A stretch of DNA of 64,000 bases from positions 124,001 to 188,000 of the forward strand of contig NZ_QURB01000007.1 in the NCBI RefSeq assembly GCF_003402975.1, given 5' to 3'. The position numbers were made by a program, and so were the translations under genes. Below the pieces are notes generated by a model. It had not been told where the DNA came from. It saw nothing but the letters and a program-made list of their open reading frames with translations, and did no database searches. This document shows, one piece after another, positions 27,562-34,989 of the stretch (positions are counted from its first letter, which is position 1; each line of letters begins with the position of its first letter). This DNA comes from Brumimicrobium aurantiacum. Its GTDB lineage: Bacteria; Bacteroidota; Bacteroidia; Flavobacteriales_D; Crocinitomicaceae.

Positions 27562-27930
27562 ATGAATACAACTCCCGAACATAATGAACGCATGGCAAAA
27601 ATGACTTTTGCATCGGTTTATCCACACTATGTTACAAAAGTGGAAAAGAAAGGTAGAACAGTTGAAGAACTGCACGAAGTCATAGAGTGGCTCACAGGTT
27701 TCAATGAGAATGATATCGAACGATTTATGGAGAATAAAGCCACTTTTAAAGCTTTTTTTGATGCTGCAAAACTCAATCCAAATGCACCATTAATTACAGG
27801 GATGATTTGTGGATATAGAATTGAAGAGTTGAAAAACCCCTTGACTAAAAAAGTGAGGTATCTCGATAAATTAGTCGATGAGTTGGCTAAAGGGCGAAAA
27901 ATGGAAAAAATCTTACGCAAGACAGTATAG
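27562..27930 (+). CDS. DUF2200 family protein
   Basis: The 122-residue protein matches DUF2200 along its whole length: RMAKMTFASVYPHYVTKVEKKGRT, then WLTGFNENDI and ITGMICGYRIEEL, ending KLVDELAKGRKMEKILR. It is cytoplasmic and probably helical. The family is widespread in bacteria and its function is unknown. It sits 15 nt downstream of the DUF1569 gene and 25 nt upstream of the YCII gene. Confidence 0.87.
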   Translation: MNTTPEHNERMAKMTFASVYPHYVTKVEKKGRTVEELHEVIEWLTGFNENDIERFMENKATFKAFFDAAKLNPNAPLITGMICGYRIEELKNPLTKKVRYLDKLVDELAKGRKMEKILRKTV

Positions 27931-27955
27931 GAGTTAAGTTGTAAAATAAAGAGTT

Positions 27956-28414
27956 ATGAATAGACTATTTCTTTTAGTGCTTTTTGGATTTTTATCATTA
28001 TGTGTTTTTGGACAAACGCCTAATTCGAATTATGATGAAGAGTTAGCTAAGGAACTTGGTGCCGATGATTATGGCATGAAAAAATATATTTTCGTTATTT
28101 TAAAAACGGGAACCAATAAAACGGAAGATAAAGCTTTTATTGATTCGTGTTTTGCTGGACATTTAAGTAATATTAAACGTTTGGTGGAAGAGCAAAAACT
28201 GATTGTTGCTGGACCATTTTTTGAAAATGAAAAAGATTATCGAGGACTTTTTATTCTCAATGTTGATACAAAAGAGAAAGCAATTGAAATCTTAAAATCT
28301 GATCCTGCAATAAAGGAAGATTTACTAAGCTCAGAGTTATTTGAATGGTATGGCTCTGCAGCTTTGCCGCTTTATTTAGAAGCGTCAGATAAAGTTTGGA
28401 AAATTGGATATTAA
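27956..28414 (+). CDS. Exported YCII-related protein
   Basis: The 152-residue product has a signal peptide (NRLFLLVLFGFLSLCVFGQ), then a YCII-like ferredoxin fold: KKYIFVILKTGTNKT, HLSNIKRLVEEQKLIVAGPF, YRGLFILNVDTKEKAIEILKSDPAI. The His in HLSNIKRL and the following GPF turn are the family landmarks. YCII domains often occur as stand-alone small enzymes or fused to ECF sigma-linked proteins. The signal peptide is unusual for the family and places it in the periplasm. It is part of the 27094-30686 operon. Confidence 0.82.
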   Translation: MNRLFLLVLFGFLSLCVFGQTPNSNYDEELAKELGADDYGMKKYIFVILKTGTNKTEDKAFIDSCFAGHLSNIKRLVEEQKLIVAGPFFENEKDYRGLFILNVDTKEKAIEILKSDPAIKEDLLSSELFEWYGSAALPLYLEASDKVWKIGY

Positions 28415-28435
28415 AAAGAATTAATGTAGATTCGT

Positions 28436-28858
28436 ATGAGTGATAAACCAAGAGTGACAGGAGTTGGAGGGATTTTCTTGAAATCAACCAATCCTGATAA
28501 GATGAAAAATTGGTATAAGCAAAATTTAGGCTTAGAAACAGACCAATGGGGAACCAATTTTGAATGGTACCAAGGAAGTAAACCAACCGAAAAAGGATTT
28601 ACGCAATGGAGCCTTTTCAAAGAAGATTCTAACTATATGGAACCTTCTAAGAAAGAATTTATGATAAATTATCGCGTGGTTCATATTGAAAAATTAGTCG
28701 AACAATTAAAAGCCAATAAGGTTACCATTTTAGATGAAATTGAAACTTTTGAATACGGTAAGTTTGTTCATATATTAGATGAAGAAGGTAATAAAATCGA
28801 ACTTTGGGAGCCTGTTGATAAAGAATATGAAAAATTAGTAGAAGGAAGAACTAAATAA
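28436..28858 (+). CDS. VOC (glyoxalase/bleomycin resistance) family protein
   Basis: The 140-residue protein has the paired beta-alpha-beta-beta-beta modules of the vicinal oxygen chelate superfamily. The first opens VGGIFLKSTNPDKMKNWYKQNLGLE; the second ends HILDEEGNKIELWEP, which contains the usual C-terminal metal-ligand Glu. Substrate is unknown; relatives isomerise or bind small molecules. It lies 21 nt after the YCII gene and 8 nt before the SRPBCC gene. Confidence 0.88.
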   Translation: MSDKPRVTGVGGIFLKSTNPDKMKNWYKQNLGLETDQWGTNFEWYQGSKPTEKGFTQWSLFKEDSNYMEPSKKEFMINYRVVHIEKLVEQLKANKVTILDEIETFEYGKFVHILDEEGNKIELWEPVDKEYEKLVEGRTK

Positions 28859-28866
28859 GTTTGAAG

Positions 28867-29412
28867 ATGAAAGCATTAAAAAGAATTTTGATTGTATTGG
28901 CTATTATTTTAACCATTCCGTTGATTGTAGCTGCTTTTATAAAAGGCGAATACACAGTTGAAGAATCGATTATCATTAATCAACCAGAAGAGGTGGTGTT
29001 TGCTTACATTAAGCACTTAAAGAATCAAGATAATTTTACCAAATGGGCAAAAATGGATCCAGATATGGAGAAAACCTACACTGGTACAGATGGAACAGTT
29101 GGTTTTGTTTCTGCATGGAAAAGCGATATCGAAAATGTTGGGGTTGGTGAACAAGAAATCTTAAGTATTAAAGAAAATGAGAAGATTACTTTCGAACTTC
29201 GTTTTTTAGAACCTTTTGAATCAACACAAGAAGCGTATATGTCAACAGATGATCTTAATGAAAATCAGACAGAAGTAAAATGGGGATTTAGTGGTAAAAT
29301 GTATTATCCAATGAATTTTATGTTATTATTCATGGATTTTGAAGAAATGATTGGAGAGGACTTTCAAGAAGGACTTAAAAATTTAAAGGTTATTTTAGAA
29401 AAAAAAAAGTAA
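28867..29412 (+). CDS. Membrane-anchored SRPBCC (START-like) family protein
   Basis: I use the ATG at 28867; a TTG two codons upstream is less likely. The 181-residue product begins with an N-terminal hydrophobic segment (ALKRILIVLAIILTIPLIVAAFI) followed by the SRPBCC start YTVEESIIINQPEEVVFAYI. WAKMDPDMEKTY and GKMYYPMNFMLLFMDFEEMIGEDFQEGLKNLK are typical of polyketide-cyclase-like proteins of this phylum. These proteins bind hydrophobic ligands in a helix-grip fold. Its stop overlaps the next start (TAATG). Confidence 0.86.
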   Translation: MKALKRILIVLAIILTIPLIVAAFIKGEYTVEESIIINQPEEVVFAYIKHLKNQDNFTKWAKMDPDMEKTYTGTDGTVGFVSAWKSDIENVGVGEQEILSIKENEKITFELRFLEPFESTQEAYMSTDDLNENQTEVKWGFSGKMYYPMNFMLLFMDFEEMIGEDFQEGLKNLKVILEKKK

Positions 29413-29795
29413 TGGATAAAGGAATGAAACTAGGCGCATTTTCTGTAAGTCTGACAGTAAAAGATATTCATAAGTCGAAAGCGTTTTATGAAAAATTAGG
29501 CTTCAAAGAGAAAGGAGGAAATATTGATCAAAATTGGATAGTACTCAAAAATGGAGATGCCGTTATCGGACTATTTCAAGGGATGTTTGAAGAAAACATA
29601 TTGACCTTCAATCCTGGATGGGATGGTGATGCACAAAATATTGAGGATTTTGATGATGTGAGAAAAATTCAAGAACATTTGAAAAATCAAAATGTAGATT
29701 TAATCAAGGAGGCTGATGCATCAACAGAAGGACCAGAACATATTTCGTTGAAAGATCCAGATGGAAATGTAATTCTTATTGACCAACACAGATAA
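29412..29795 (+). CDS. VOC family protein, second copy in the operon
   Basis: The 127-residue protein is a single VOC domain unit: LGAFSVSLTVKDIHKSKAFYEKLGF, KNGDAVIGLFQG and HISLKDPDGNVILIDQ, with the terminal metal-ligand Asp/Glu position occupied by Asp. It is only distantly related to the VOC protein three genes upstream. Its ATG shares a base with the stop of the SRPBCC gene, and the next gene begins 2 nt after its stop. Its substrate is unknown. Confidence 0.88.
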   Translation: MDKGMKLGAFSVSLTVKDIHKSKAFYEKLGFKEKGGNIDQNWIVLKNGDAVIGLFQGMFEENILTFNPGWDGDAQNIEDFDDVRKIQEHLKNQNVDLIKEADASTEGPEHISLKDPDGNVILIDQHR

Positions 29796-29797
29796 TT

Positions 29798-30217
29798 ATG
29801 GCTGAAAACAAAACAAAAGAGACGGCAGCAAGTGTTAATGACTTTATAGAATCATTTGCAAATACAGAACAGAAGAAAAAGGACAGTTATGAGTTGATCG
29901 AAGTTATGCGTGAGGTCACGGGATTTGAGCCTAAAATGTGGGGTCCGTCCATAATTGGTTTTGGTTCGTATCATTATAAATATGCAAGCGGACATGAAGG
30001 AGACGCGCCACTTGTAGGCTTTTCACCAAGAAAAACAGCAATATCTTTATATGTTTTTACAGGTTTAGACGAACATGAAGATATACTTGAGAATTTAGGG
30101 AAATTCCGAAAAGGAAAAGCATGTATTTATGTAAAGAATAATGCTGATATCGACTTGGAAGAATTGAAAAAAATTATGAATCACACGATTGAATTCTTAA
30201 AAAGAACTTATGAATAA
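29798..30217 (+). CDS. DUF1801 domain protein (YdhG-like)
   Basis: The 139-residue protein fits DUF1801: SVNDFIESFANTEQKKKDSYELIEVMREVTG, then KMWGPSIIGFGSYHYKYASGHEG and VGFSPRKTAISLYV, ending ACIYVKNNADIDLEELKKIM. It is cytoplasmic with a frataxin-like fold as far as known for the family; the function is not established. The next gene overlaps its last 8 nt, which supports cotranslation. Confidence 0.9.
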   Translation: MAENKTKETAASVNDFIESFANTEQKKKDSYELIEVMREVTGFEPKMWGPSIIGFGSYHYKYASGHEGDAPLVGFSPRKTAISLYVFTGLDEHEDILENLGKFRKGKACIYVKNNADIDLEELKKIMNHTIEFLKRTYE

Positions 30218-30686
30218 TTTTAAACTAGAAATTAAATGGGCAATTATTTTCACGATTTCATCCCTTGTGTGGATGTTCATTGAGAAAATTACAGGTCTGC
30301 ACAGTACGCATATCGATAAGCATTATTTATGGACTAATTTATTTGCCTTTATTGCGATTGCTGTATACGTTTTAGCCTTGCTAGATAAAAGAAAATCTCT
30401 CAAAGGAAAAATGTCTTTTGTCCAAGGTTTTGTTTCTGGATTGAAAATAACTGTAATCGTAACTTTATTAGCTCCTTTGTCTCAATGGCTCACGCACGAA
30501 GTGATTTCACCAGAATATTTTACAAATGTAATCGCTTATTCTATTGAAGAAGGACATTACGCCAATGAAGCCGATGCGAAAGCCTATTTTAATTTCCAAA
30601 ATTACGTGCAACAAAGTGTATTTGGTGCTTTTGGAATGGGCGTATTTACAAGTGCAATTGTGGCGTTAATAGTAAAGAAGAAGTAA
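30210..30686 (+). CDS. DUF4199 membrane protein
   Basis: This 158-residue protein has four predicted membrane segments: about 8-26, 42-60, 74-95 and 134-155. The pattern LDKRKSLKGKMSFVQGFVSGLKITVI between the second and third is typical of DUF4199 in Bacteroidota. Function is unknown. It overlaps the DUF1801 gene by 8 nt and closes the operon. Confidence 0.87.
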   Translation: MNNFKLEIKWAIIFTISSLVWMFIEKITGLHSTHIDKHYLWTNLFAFIAIAVYVLALLDKRKSLKGKMSFVQGFVSGLKITVIVTLLAPLSQWLTHEVISPEYFTNVIAYSIEEGHYANEADAKAYFNFQNYVQQSVFGAFGMGVFTSAIVALIVKKK

Positions 30687-30733
30687 AGAATTTGAAATAA
30701 TATTTCACATTATTTTTCCTCAATATATTTTTG

Positions 30734-30773
30734 ATCACTTTCCTATCGAAGTTAGCTTAGATAGGAAAGTGGT
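30734..30773. terminator. Inverted repeat between converging genes, possible bidirectional terminator
   Basis: CACTTTCCTATC (30736-30747) and GATAGGAAAGTG (30760-30771) are perfect 12-bp arms around a 12-nt loop, and two further pairs extend the stem. It lies between the ends of two converging genes. No strong T-run follows on either strand, so its action as a terminator is uncertain. Confidence 0.5.
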
Positions 30774-30811
30774 ATAATAGTTTTAAGATACACTCCATGA
30801 TGTTATGCTTT

Positions 30812-31171
30812 TTATCTTAACCAATAGATTATTCCTAAAATGCTTGAAGCAAAAATGAGGTAAAATCGAAATGTCAAATATATATATGTTTGATAGGAGA
30901 ATTGACTAAGGTACAAATCATATTTTGATTGATCTAAGCGTTTGATTAACCTGTGCATGAATATTTGAATTAGCACTAGTCCTAAAATGATAGAAAATAT
31001 TAATAGATTATTCCTTGTTAAGGCATTTGCTGATGCAAACGTTTTCTGAGTAATAAACAAAATGAATAAAATAAAAAGTATTCGAATTCCATTTCTCATT
31101 TTAGAAGAGGACTTCCACGTGAGAATTAAATCAAACTTTAAATTTATTCTTTTTAATATATTATTTAACAT
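30812..31171 (-). CDS. Small membrane protein of unknown function
   Basis: The 119-residue frame encodes three hydrophobic segments (about residues 29-45, 55-73 and 96-116). A second start at Met25 (MRNGIRILFILFILF) would place the first segment at the N-terminus and looks just as plausible. No known domain is recognised. It is the only gene on its strand here, between the DUF4199 operon end and the helicase terminus. It could be a real but fast-evolving gene. Confidence 0.5.
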   Translation of the reverse strand: MLNNILKRINLKFDLILTWKSSSKMRNGIRILFILFILFITQKTFASANALTRNNLLIFSIILGLVLIQIFMHRLIKRLDQSKYDLYLSQFSYQTYIYLTFRFYLIFASSILGIIYWLR

Positions 31172-31229
31172 TCAACAACGAGCATGTTTTTAGATGAGTT
31201 CATCCTGCTCCTTTCGATATAAAAACAGT

Positions 31230-32549
31230 TTATTTCCTACGTTTATTTTTCCTTGCTTTCTTACGTTCAATCTTCTTTTCGATTGGACGAATATTTCTTT
31301 TTTCCGCTTTTGGAGAGGCTTGATTTCGTTCTCCTTCTCCAATTGAGTGCTTTGGGTTTAACATTGTTGGAGCATCGTGAATATCTGGCTCAAACTCCAT
31401 TGGGATAGGCTCTGTAGAAACTTCAACATCCTCTGGAAGCGATTCAATTGAAATCTGTAAATTCATGAAAGATTGGATTTCATCAAACATTACTTTGTCC
31501 TCCTCTTTGATGAATGAAATTGTGTTTCCTTCCGCTTCTGCACGACCAGTTCTACCAATCCTGTGCATGTATTGCTCTTTGTCTTCAGGTAAATCAAAAT
31601 TAATTACGTGACTCACATCTTCAATGTCAATACCACGAGAAACAAGATCTGTTGCTACAATTCCTTTAATGGCCTGCGTTTTAAATTCATCCACCATTCT
31701 TAAACGGAAGTTCTGAGATTTATTACTGTGTATTACACCAAACTGTTCTGGGTAATCAGCCTCTATTCTTTCGAAAAGTAAATCGGCATAGGCTCTGGAT
31801 TTTGTAAATATGAATACCCTTTCAATGCGCTCATCTTTTTCCAATAAATACTTTAATAAATTGTACTTAGTATTAAAGTTATTTGTGGCAAAGGCAGACT
31901 GATTAATTTTCTGTAACGGTGTTCCAGATGGTGCCGCAATAATTTTCTCAGTCTTTCTAAAAAACGTAGAAACGATTTCATCAACGTCATTAGAAATGGT
32001 TGCAGAGAACAAAAGGTTTTGTCTTTTATTCGGCAATAAATCAAAAATTCTTTGAATTTGAGGTCTGAATCCTAAACTCAACATTTCATCACATTCGTCA
32101 ATCACCACTTTCTTGATTTCTTTCAATCTTAAAAGTCCAGTCATTGCAATATCATAAAGTCTACCTGGAGTTCCGATAATCACATCACAACCTTCATAAA
32201 CAGCTTTCTTTTGCGTATTGATGTTTGTTCCTCCATAAACTGCAATTGTTCTTGTAGACATGTATTCAGTTAATTTCTCAACCTCTGTAGCTACCTGAAC
32301 TGCTAATTCACGTGTAGGAACAAGAATTAAAACCCTTGGATGTGTTGATTCTGTAAACTTTAAATCACGTAAAATTGGAAGTAAATATGCCAAGGTTTTA
32401 CCTGTACCTGTTTGAGCGATCCCGATAACGTCGGTTCCTGCCAAAACCTTCGGTATGGCCTTCTCTTGAATTGGTGTCATTTCTGTAATGTTCTGATCAT
32501 TCAGGGCATTCAAGAGTTGCTTGGTTAATTTTATTTCTTCAAATTTCAT
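31230..32549 (-). CDS. DEAD-box-type ATP-dependent RNA helicase with a DECD motif
   Basis: The 439-residue protein has all core motifs in order: Q motif (TPIQEKAIP), motif I AQTGTGKT, Ia PTRELA, motif II DECD, motif III SAT, IV VFIFTKSRA, V ATDLVSRGID and VI HRIGRTGRA. The C-terminal tail from about residue 395 is rich in Lys and Arg, as in RhlE-like helicases that work on ribosome assembly or RNA decay. Motif II reads DECD instead of DEAD, which should not abolish ATP hydrolysis. It starts 2 nt after the tsaC stop, so the two are cotranscribed. Confidence 0.94.
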   Translation of the reverse strand: MKFEEIKLTKQLLNALNDQNITEMTPIQEKAIPKVLAGTDVIGIAQTGTGKTLAYLLPILRDLKFTESTHPRVLILVPTRELAVQVATEVEKLTEYMSTRTIAVYGGTNINTQKKAVYEGCDVIIGTPGRLYDIAMTGLLRLKEIKKVVIDECDEMLSLGFRPQIQRIFDLLPNKRQNLLFSATISNDVDEIVSTFFRKTEKIIAAPSGTPLQKINQSAFATNNFNTKYNLLKYLLEKDERIERVFIFTKSRAYADLLFERIEADYPEQFGVIHSNKSQNFRLRMVDEFKTQAIKGIVATDLVSRGIDIEDVSHVINFDLPEDKEQYMHRIGRTGRAEAEGNTISFIKEEDKVMFDEIQSFMNLQISIESLPEDVEVSTEPIPMEFEPDIHDAPTMLNPKHSIGEGERNQASPKAEKRNIRPIEKKIERKKARKNKRRK

Positions 32550-32551
32550 GC

Positions 32552-33115
32552 TTATCGTATTACTTTTACGTTGTGATTACTTCCAACCTTAATAATGGAA
32601 GAAGGCTTTCGCATCACTTCTTTTGTTCTTTCGTTTAAAATTAAATCTACTGATGAAATAATGGACTCATCAATTTCATCAAATTGCGTTGCTGTTGGTT
32701 TACCGGAAATATTTGCACTTGTAGAAACAAGTGGTTTTCTTATTTTTTGGATTAACTTTTTGCAATTCATGTCATTGGTAACACGAATTCCAATCGAACC
32801 ATCCTTGGCTAATAGTGCTTTTGGTAAATTTCTAGGTTGATCGTAGATAATCGTTAATGGCTCCTCAGTAAAGTCAATTAAGTCATAACAAACATCTGGA
32901 AAATCAGTAACGTATCGTTCTAACATCGCCACACTGTCCACCAAAACGATAAATGATTTTTCACCATCACGGTTTTTTATCTCATTGACTTTTTGAATTG
33001 CTTCTTCATTACTCGCATCACAGCCAATTCCCCATACAGTATCTGTCGGGTAAAGGATCGTTTTTCCATTTTTTAAACCTTCTGCTGCTTCGTGAATGTT
33101 AACCTTTTTTTCCAA
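32552..33115 (-). CDS. tsaC: L-threonylcarbamoyladenylate synthase (YrdC/Sua5 family)
   Basis: TsaC makes threonylcarbamoyl-AMP from threonine, bicarbonate and ATP for the t6A37 modification of ANN-decoding tRNAs. The 187-residue length is that of the short, YrdC-only form. Key stretches are GKTILYPTDTVWGIGCDASN, KNRDGEKSFIVLV (the KxR..K site) and STSANISGKPTA. It is the first gene of a pair with the RNA helicase. A -7-like promoter element lies just upstream at 33133. Confidence 0.93.
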   Translation of the reverse strand: MEKKVNIHEAAEGLKNGKTILYPTDTVWGIGCDASNEEAIQKVNEIKNRDGEKSFIVLVDSVAMLERYVTDFPDVCYDLIDFTEEPLTIIYDQPRNLPKALLAKDGSIGIRVTNDMNCKKLIQKIRKPLVSTSANISGKPTATQFDEIDESIISSVDLILNERTKEVMRKPSSIIKVGSNHNVKVIR

Positions 33116-33132
33116 TGCAATTTAATTTTTGA

Positions 33133-33140
33133 CAAAAATA
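33133..33140 (-). promoter_or_regulatory. Probable -7 promoter element of the tsaC-helicase pair
   Basis: The complement reads TATTTTTG. A start near 33126 leaves a leader of only about 10 nt before the tsaC ATG at 33115. No TTTG at -33 was found. Confidence 0.4.
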
Positions 33141-33220
33141 CAACCTTCAATTGTATTATCCCGATTTAACATGAGCTTATGTTGTTATAACTCATTTTTT
33201 GTATTGTAAACGAATCTATA

Positions 33221-33706
33221 TTAATCAGTTCCTCGCTTGTGAATATCGTTATGACCTTCCTCAATTTCATCCTTTACATCTTTGATGACTTTTGTCAACA
33301 GAAAATATTCTTGACTACTGTTCTTATTGATCCATTTAAATCCGTCCGGGTCACCATCAATCGCAATGGCCATGTTGTAAAAAAGTAAGAAGTTATTTTG
33401 CATTAACCATTTTTTAGCCTGAGCATTTCCTTCTGCGGCGTTAATCATCGCCATTACATGAGGATACCCGTTTTGCATCAACCATTCTCTGGCCTCATCT
33501 TTCAAACGAATAGCATGTGTAGCCATTACTAATTCATTGAACCCTTGTTCATGTAAATAGTCTAGAAGCTTGCTGTGTCCTTCAATTCCCTTCGCCCACG
33601 CCAAAATGATCTTTGGATGATATTCAAAAGGTCTCAACTTTACTTTAGATGCTTTCTTTTCGGCTGGTTTTGAATTTTCATTTTTATTGCGTTTAAATAA
33701 GCCCAT
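33221..33706 (-). CDS. Unknown protein made of four 25-residue repeats
   Basis: The 161-residue protein has a short basic start (GLFKRNKNENSKPAEKKASK) and then four tandem repeats with an exact period of 25 residues: the aromatic position falls at Tyr50, Trp75, Trp100 and Trp125. The core of the middle copies is A(R/K)xWLMQN followed by a hydrophobic helix. This looks like a helical-repeat solenoid similar in size to ankyrin- or Sel1-like repeats. There is no signal peptide or membrane segment. Its function and family are unknown to me. It is divergently transcribed from the PaaI-like gene. Confidence 0.75.
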   Translation of the reverse strand: MGLFKRNKNENSKPAEKKASKVKLRPFEYHPKIILAWAKGIEGHSKLLDYLHEQGFNELVMATHAIRLKDEAREWLMQNGYPHVMAMINAAEGNAQAKKWLMQNNFLLFYNMAIAIDGDPDGFKWINKNSSQEYFLLTKVIKDVKDEIEEGHNDIHKRGTD

Positions 33707-33735
33707 ATTTTAATTTGATTTGATGCTCTCTATTT

Positions 33736-33743
33736 CAAAGTTA
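33736..33743 (-). promoter_or_regulatory. Probable -7 promoter element of the 25-residue-repeat gene
   Basis: The complement reads TAACTTTG, fitting TAnnTTTG, about 30 nt upstream of the start codon at 33706. No -33 element is visible. Confidence 0.35.
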
Positions 33744-33786
33744 AGGCTTTTATCTTTTTAATTTCCTTAAGCTTTGATAAATCCAT

Positions 33787-33794
33787 TACTTTTG
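33787..33794 (+). promoter_or_regulatory. Probable -7 promoter element of the PaaI-like gene
   Basis: TACTTTTG fits TAnnTTTG and lies 16 nt before the ATG at 33811, giving a short leader with an AAAGG-like element. No TTTG at the -33 distance was found. Confidence 0.4.
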
Positions 33795-33810
33795 TGAAAA
33801 ATTAAAGGCA

Positions 33811-34254
33811 ATGATTGACGAAAAGATATTGAAAATGTATAAAGCTTCTAATAAGTTTGGTACTTATCTAGAAATGGATTTGGAAGTTTTAAAGGAAGGA
33901 GAAGCAAAGTACATTATCGAAATCAAGGAAAAACATTTAGCAACACCAATCGCAGCTCATGGAGGTGTTGTTGCTGCAGTAATTGACGGAACCTTAGGCG
34001 TAGCTGCACTTACAGTGGCCGGACAGAATGATAATGTTGTGAGTACTGTTGAATTGCATGTCAATTATTTAAAACCTGTTCGTTTGGGTGATGTACTAAC
34101 TTCTGTAGGTAAAGTTGTTTCTGCAGGAAAAAGATTACTTTATGTTGAAGCTGCCGTAACTAATCAGGATAATGTTTTAGTGGCAAAAGCGAGTGGAACT
34201 TTTAACGCTTACCCAGCCGAGAAAGCATTTAAAATGCTGGAAGAAAATAATTAA
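33811..34254 (+). CDS. PaaI-like hotdog-fold thioesterase
   Basis: The 147-residue protein is a single hotdog domain. The conserved turn is ATPIAAHGGVVAAVIDGTLGVAALT, where the HGG and the downstream acidic residue (Asp60-like position) form the usual acyl-CoA thioesterase site, followed by VSTVELHVNYLKPVRLGDVL. Members hydrolyse acyl- or aryl-CoA esters. It converges with a PaaY-like gene, but no other phenylacetate genes are present, so I give no symbol. Confidence 0.88.
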   Translation: MIDEKILKMYKASNKFGTYLEMDLEVLKEGEAKYIIEIKEKHLATPIAAHGGVVAAVIDGTLGVAALTVAGQNDNVVSTVELHVNYLKPVRLGDVLTSVGKVVSAGKRLLYVEAAVTNQDNVLVAKASGTFNAYPAEKAFKMLEENN

Positions 34255-34335
34255 TTACATGTAAAATTTATTTAATTACTAGTCACTATCATCTCTTTAC
34301 TCAAGACTCAAACTTCAAACTAATGAAATTCGAAT

Positions 34336-34938
34336 TTATTCGGATTTTATTTTCTCCCAAGTACTAAACATTGATTCTTGACTTGGTCGATCTTCCTCTT
34401 CCTCTGTCAATGGCTCACAAGGTTTCAAGGTGTCGTAACATTCTTGCGGAAGTTGCTGATAAAGCGCTGTTCCTTTCGATTTCCAATCAATCATTTGCTG
34501 ACTCACTTCTTTGATCACCTTCGCAGGGTTTCCGACAGCTAAACTTCTTCTTGGAATTTGAGCTTTAGCTGCAACAAAACTCAAAGCACCAATAATACAT
34601 TCTTCTCCAATGATAGCATCGTCCATCACAACGGTGTTCATCCCGATTAAACAGTTAGCGCCAATCGTACCTCCGTGGATAATTGCGCCGTGTCCTATGT
34701 GCGCACCTTCGTTTAGGGTAACTGTTGTTCCAGGAAACATGTGAATAGTACAATTTTCTTGAACATTACAACCATCTTTAATAATGATTTTACCCCAATC
34801 ACCGCGGATTGCAGCACCTGGACCAATATAAACATCCTTTCCTATAATCACATTTCCAGTAACAGTTGCATTTGGATGAATAAAACTTGAAGGGTGAATA
34901 ACTGGTTTGAAACCATTAAATTCAAATATATTTGCCAT
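34336..34938 (-). CDS. paaY: PaaY-like hexapeptide-repeat protein (gamma-carbonic-anhydrase fold)
   Basis: The 200-residue protein matches PaaY over its length, including the C-terminal helix (VGNPAKVIKEVSQQMIDWKSKGTALYQQL) that distinguishes PaaY from plain gamma-carbonic anhydrases. The left-handed beta-helix runs over residues 15-140. The three metal-binding histidines fall at His66, His83 and His88 (CTIHMFPG, GAHIGHGAIIHGG). PaaY of E. coli is a thioesterase that helps rescue dead-end CoA esters. The rest of the paa pathway is not in the window, so a general CoA-thioester or carbonic anhydrase role is also possible. Confidence 0.87.
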   Translation of the reverse strand: MANIFEFNGFKPVIHPSSFIHPNATVTGNVIIGKDVYIGPGAAIRGDWGKIIIKDGCNVQENCTIHMFPGTTVTLNEGAHIGHGAIIHGGTIGANCLIGMNTVVMDDAIIGEECIIGALSFVAAKAQIPRRSLAVGNPAKVIKEVSQQMIDWKSKGTALYQQLPQECYDTLKPCEPLTEEEEDRPSQESMFSTWEKIKSE

Positions 34939-34989
34939 TTTTTAACGTTTTTCTTAAACTATATTATACAATTATACGTTTTATAAAAG

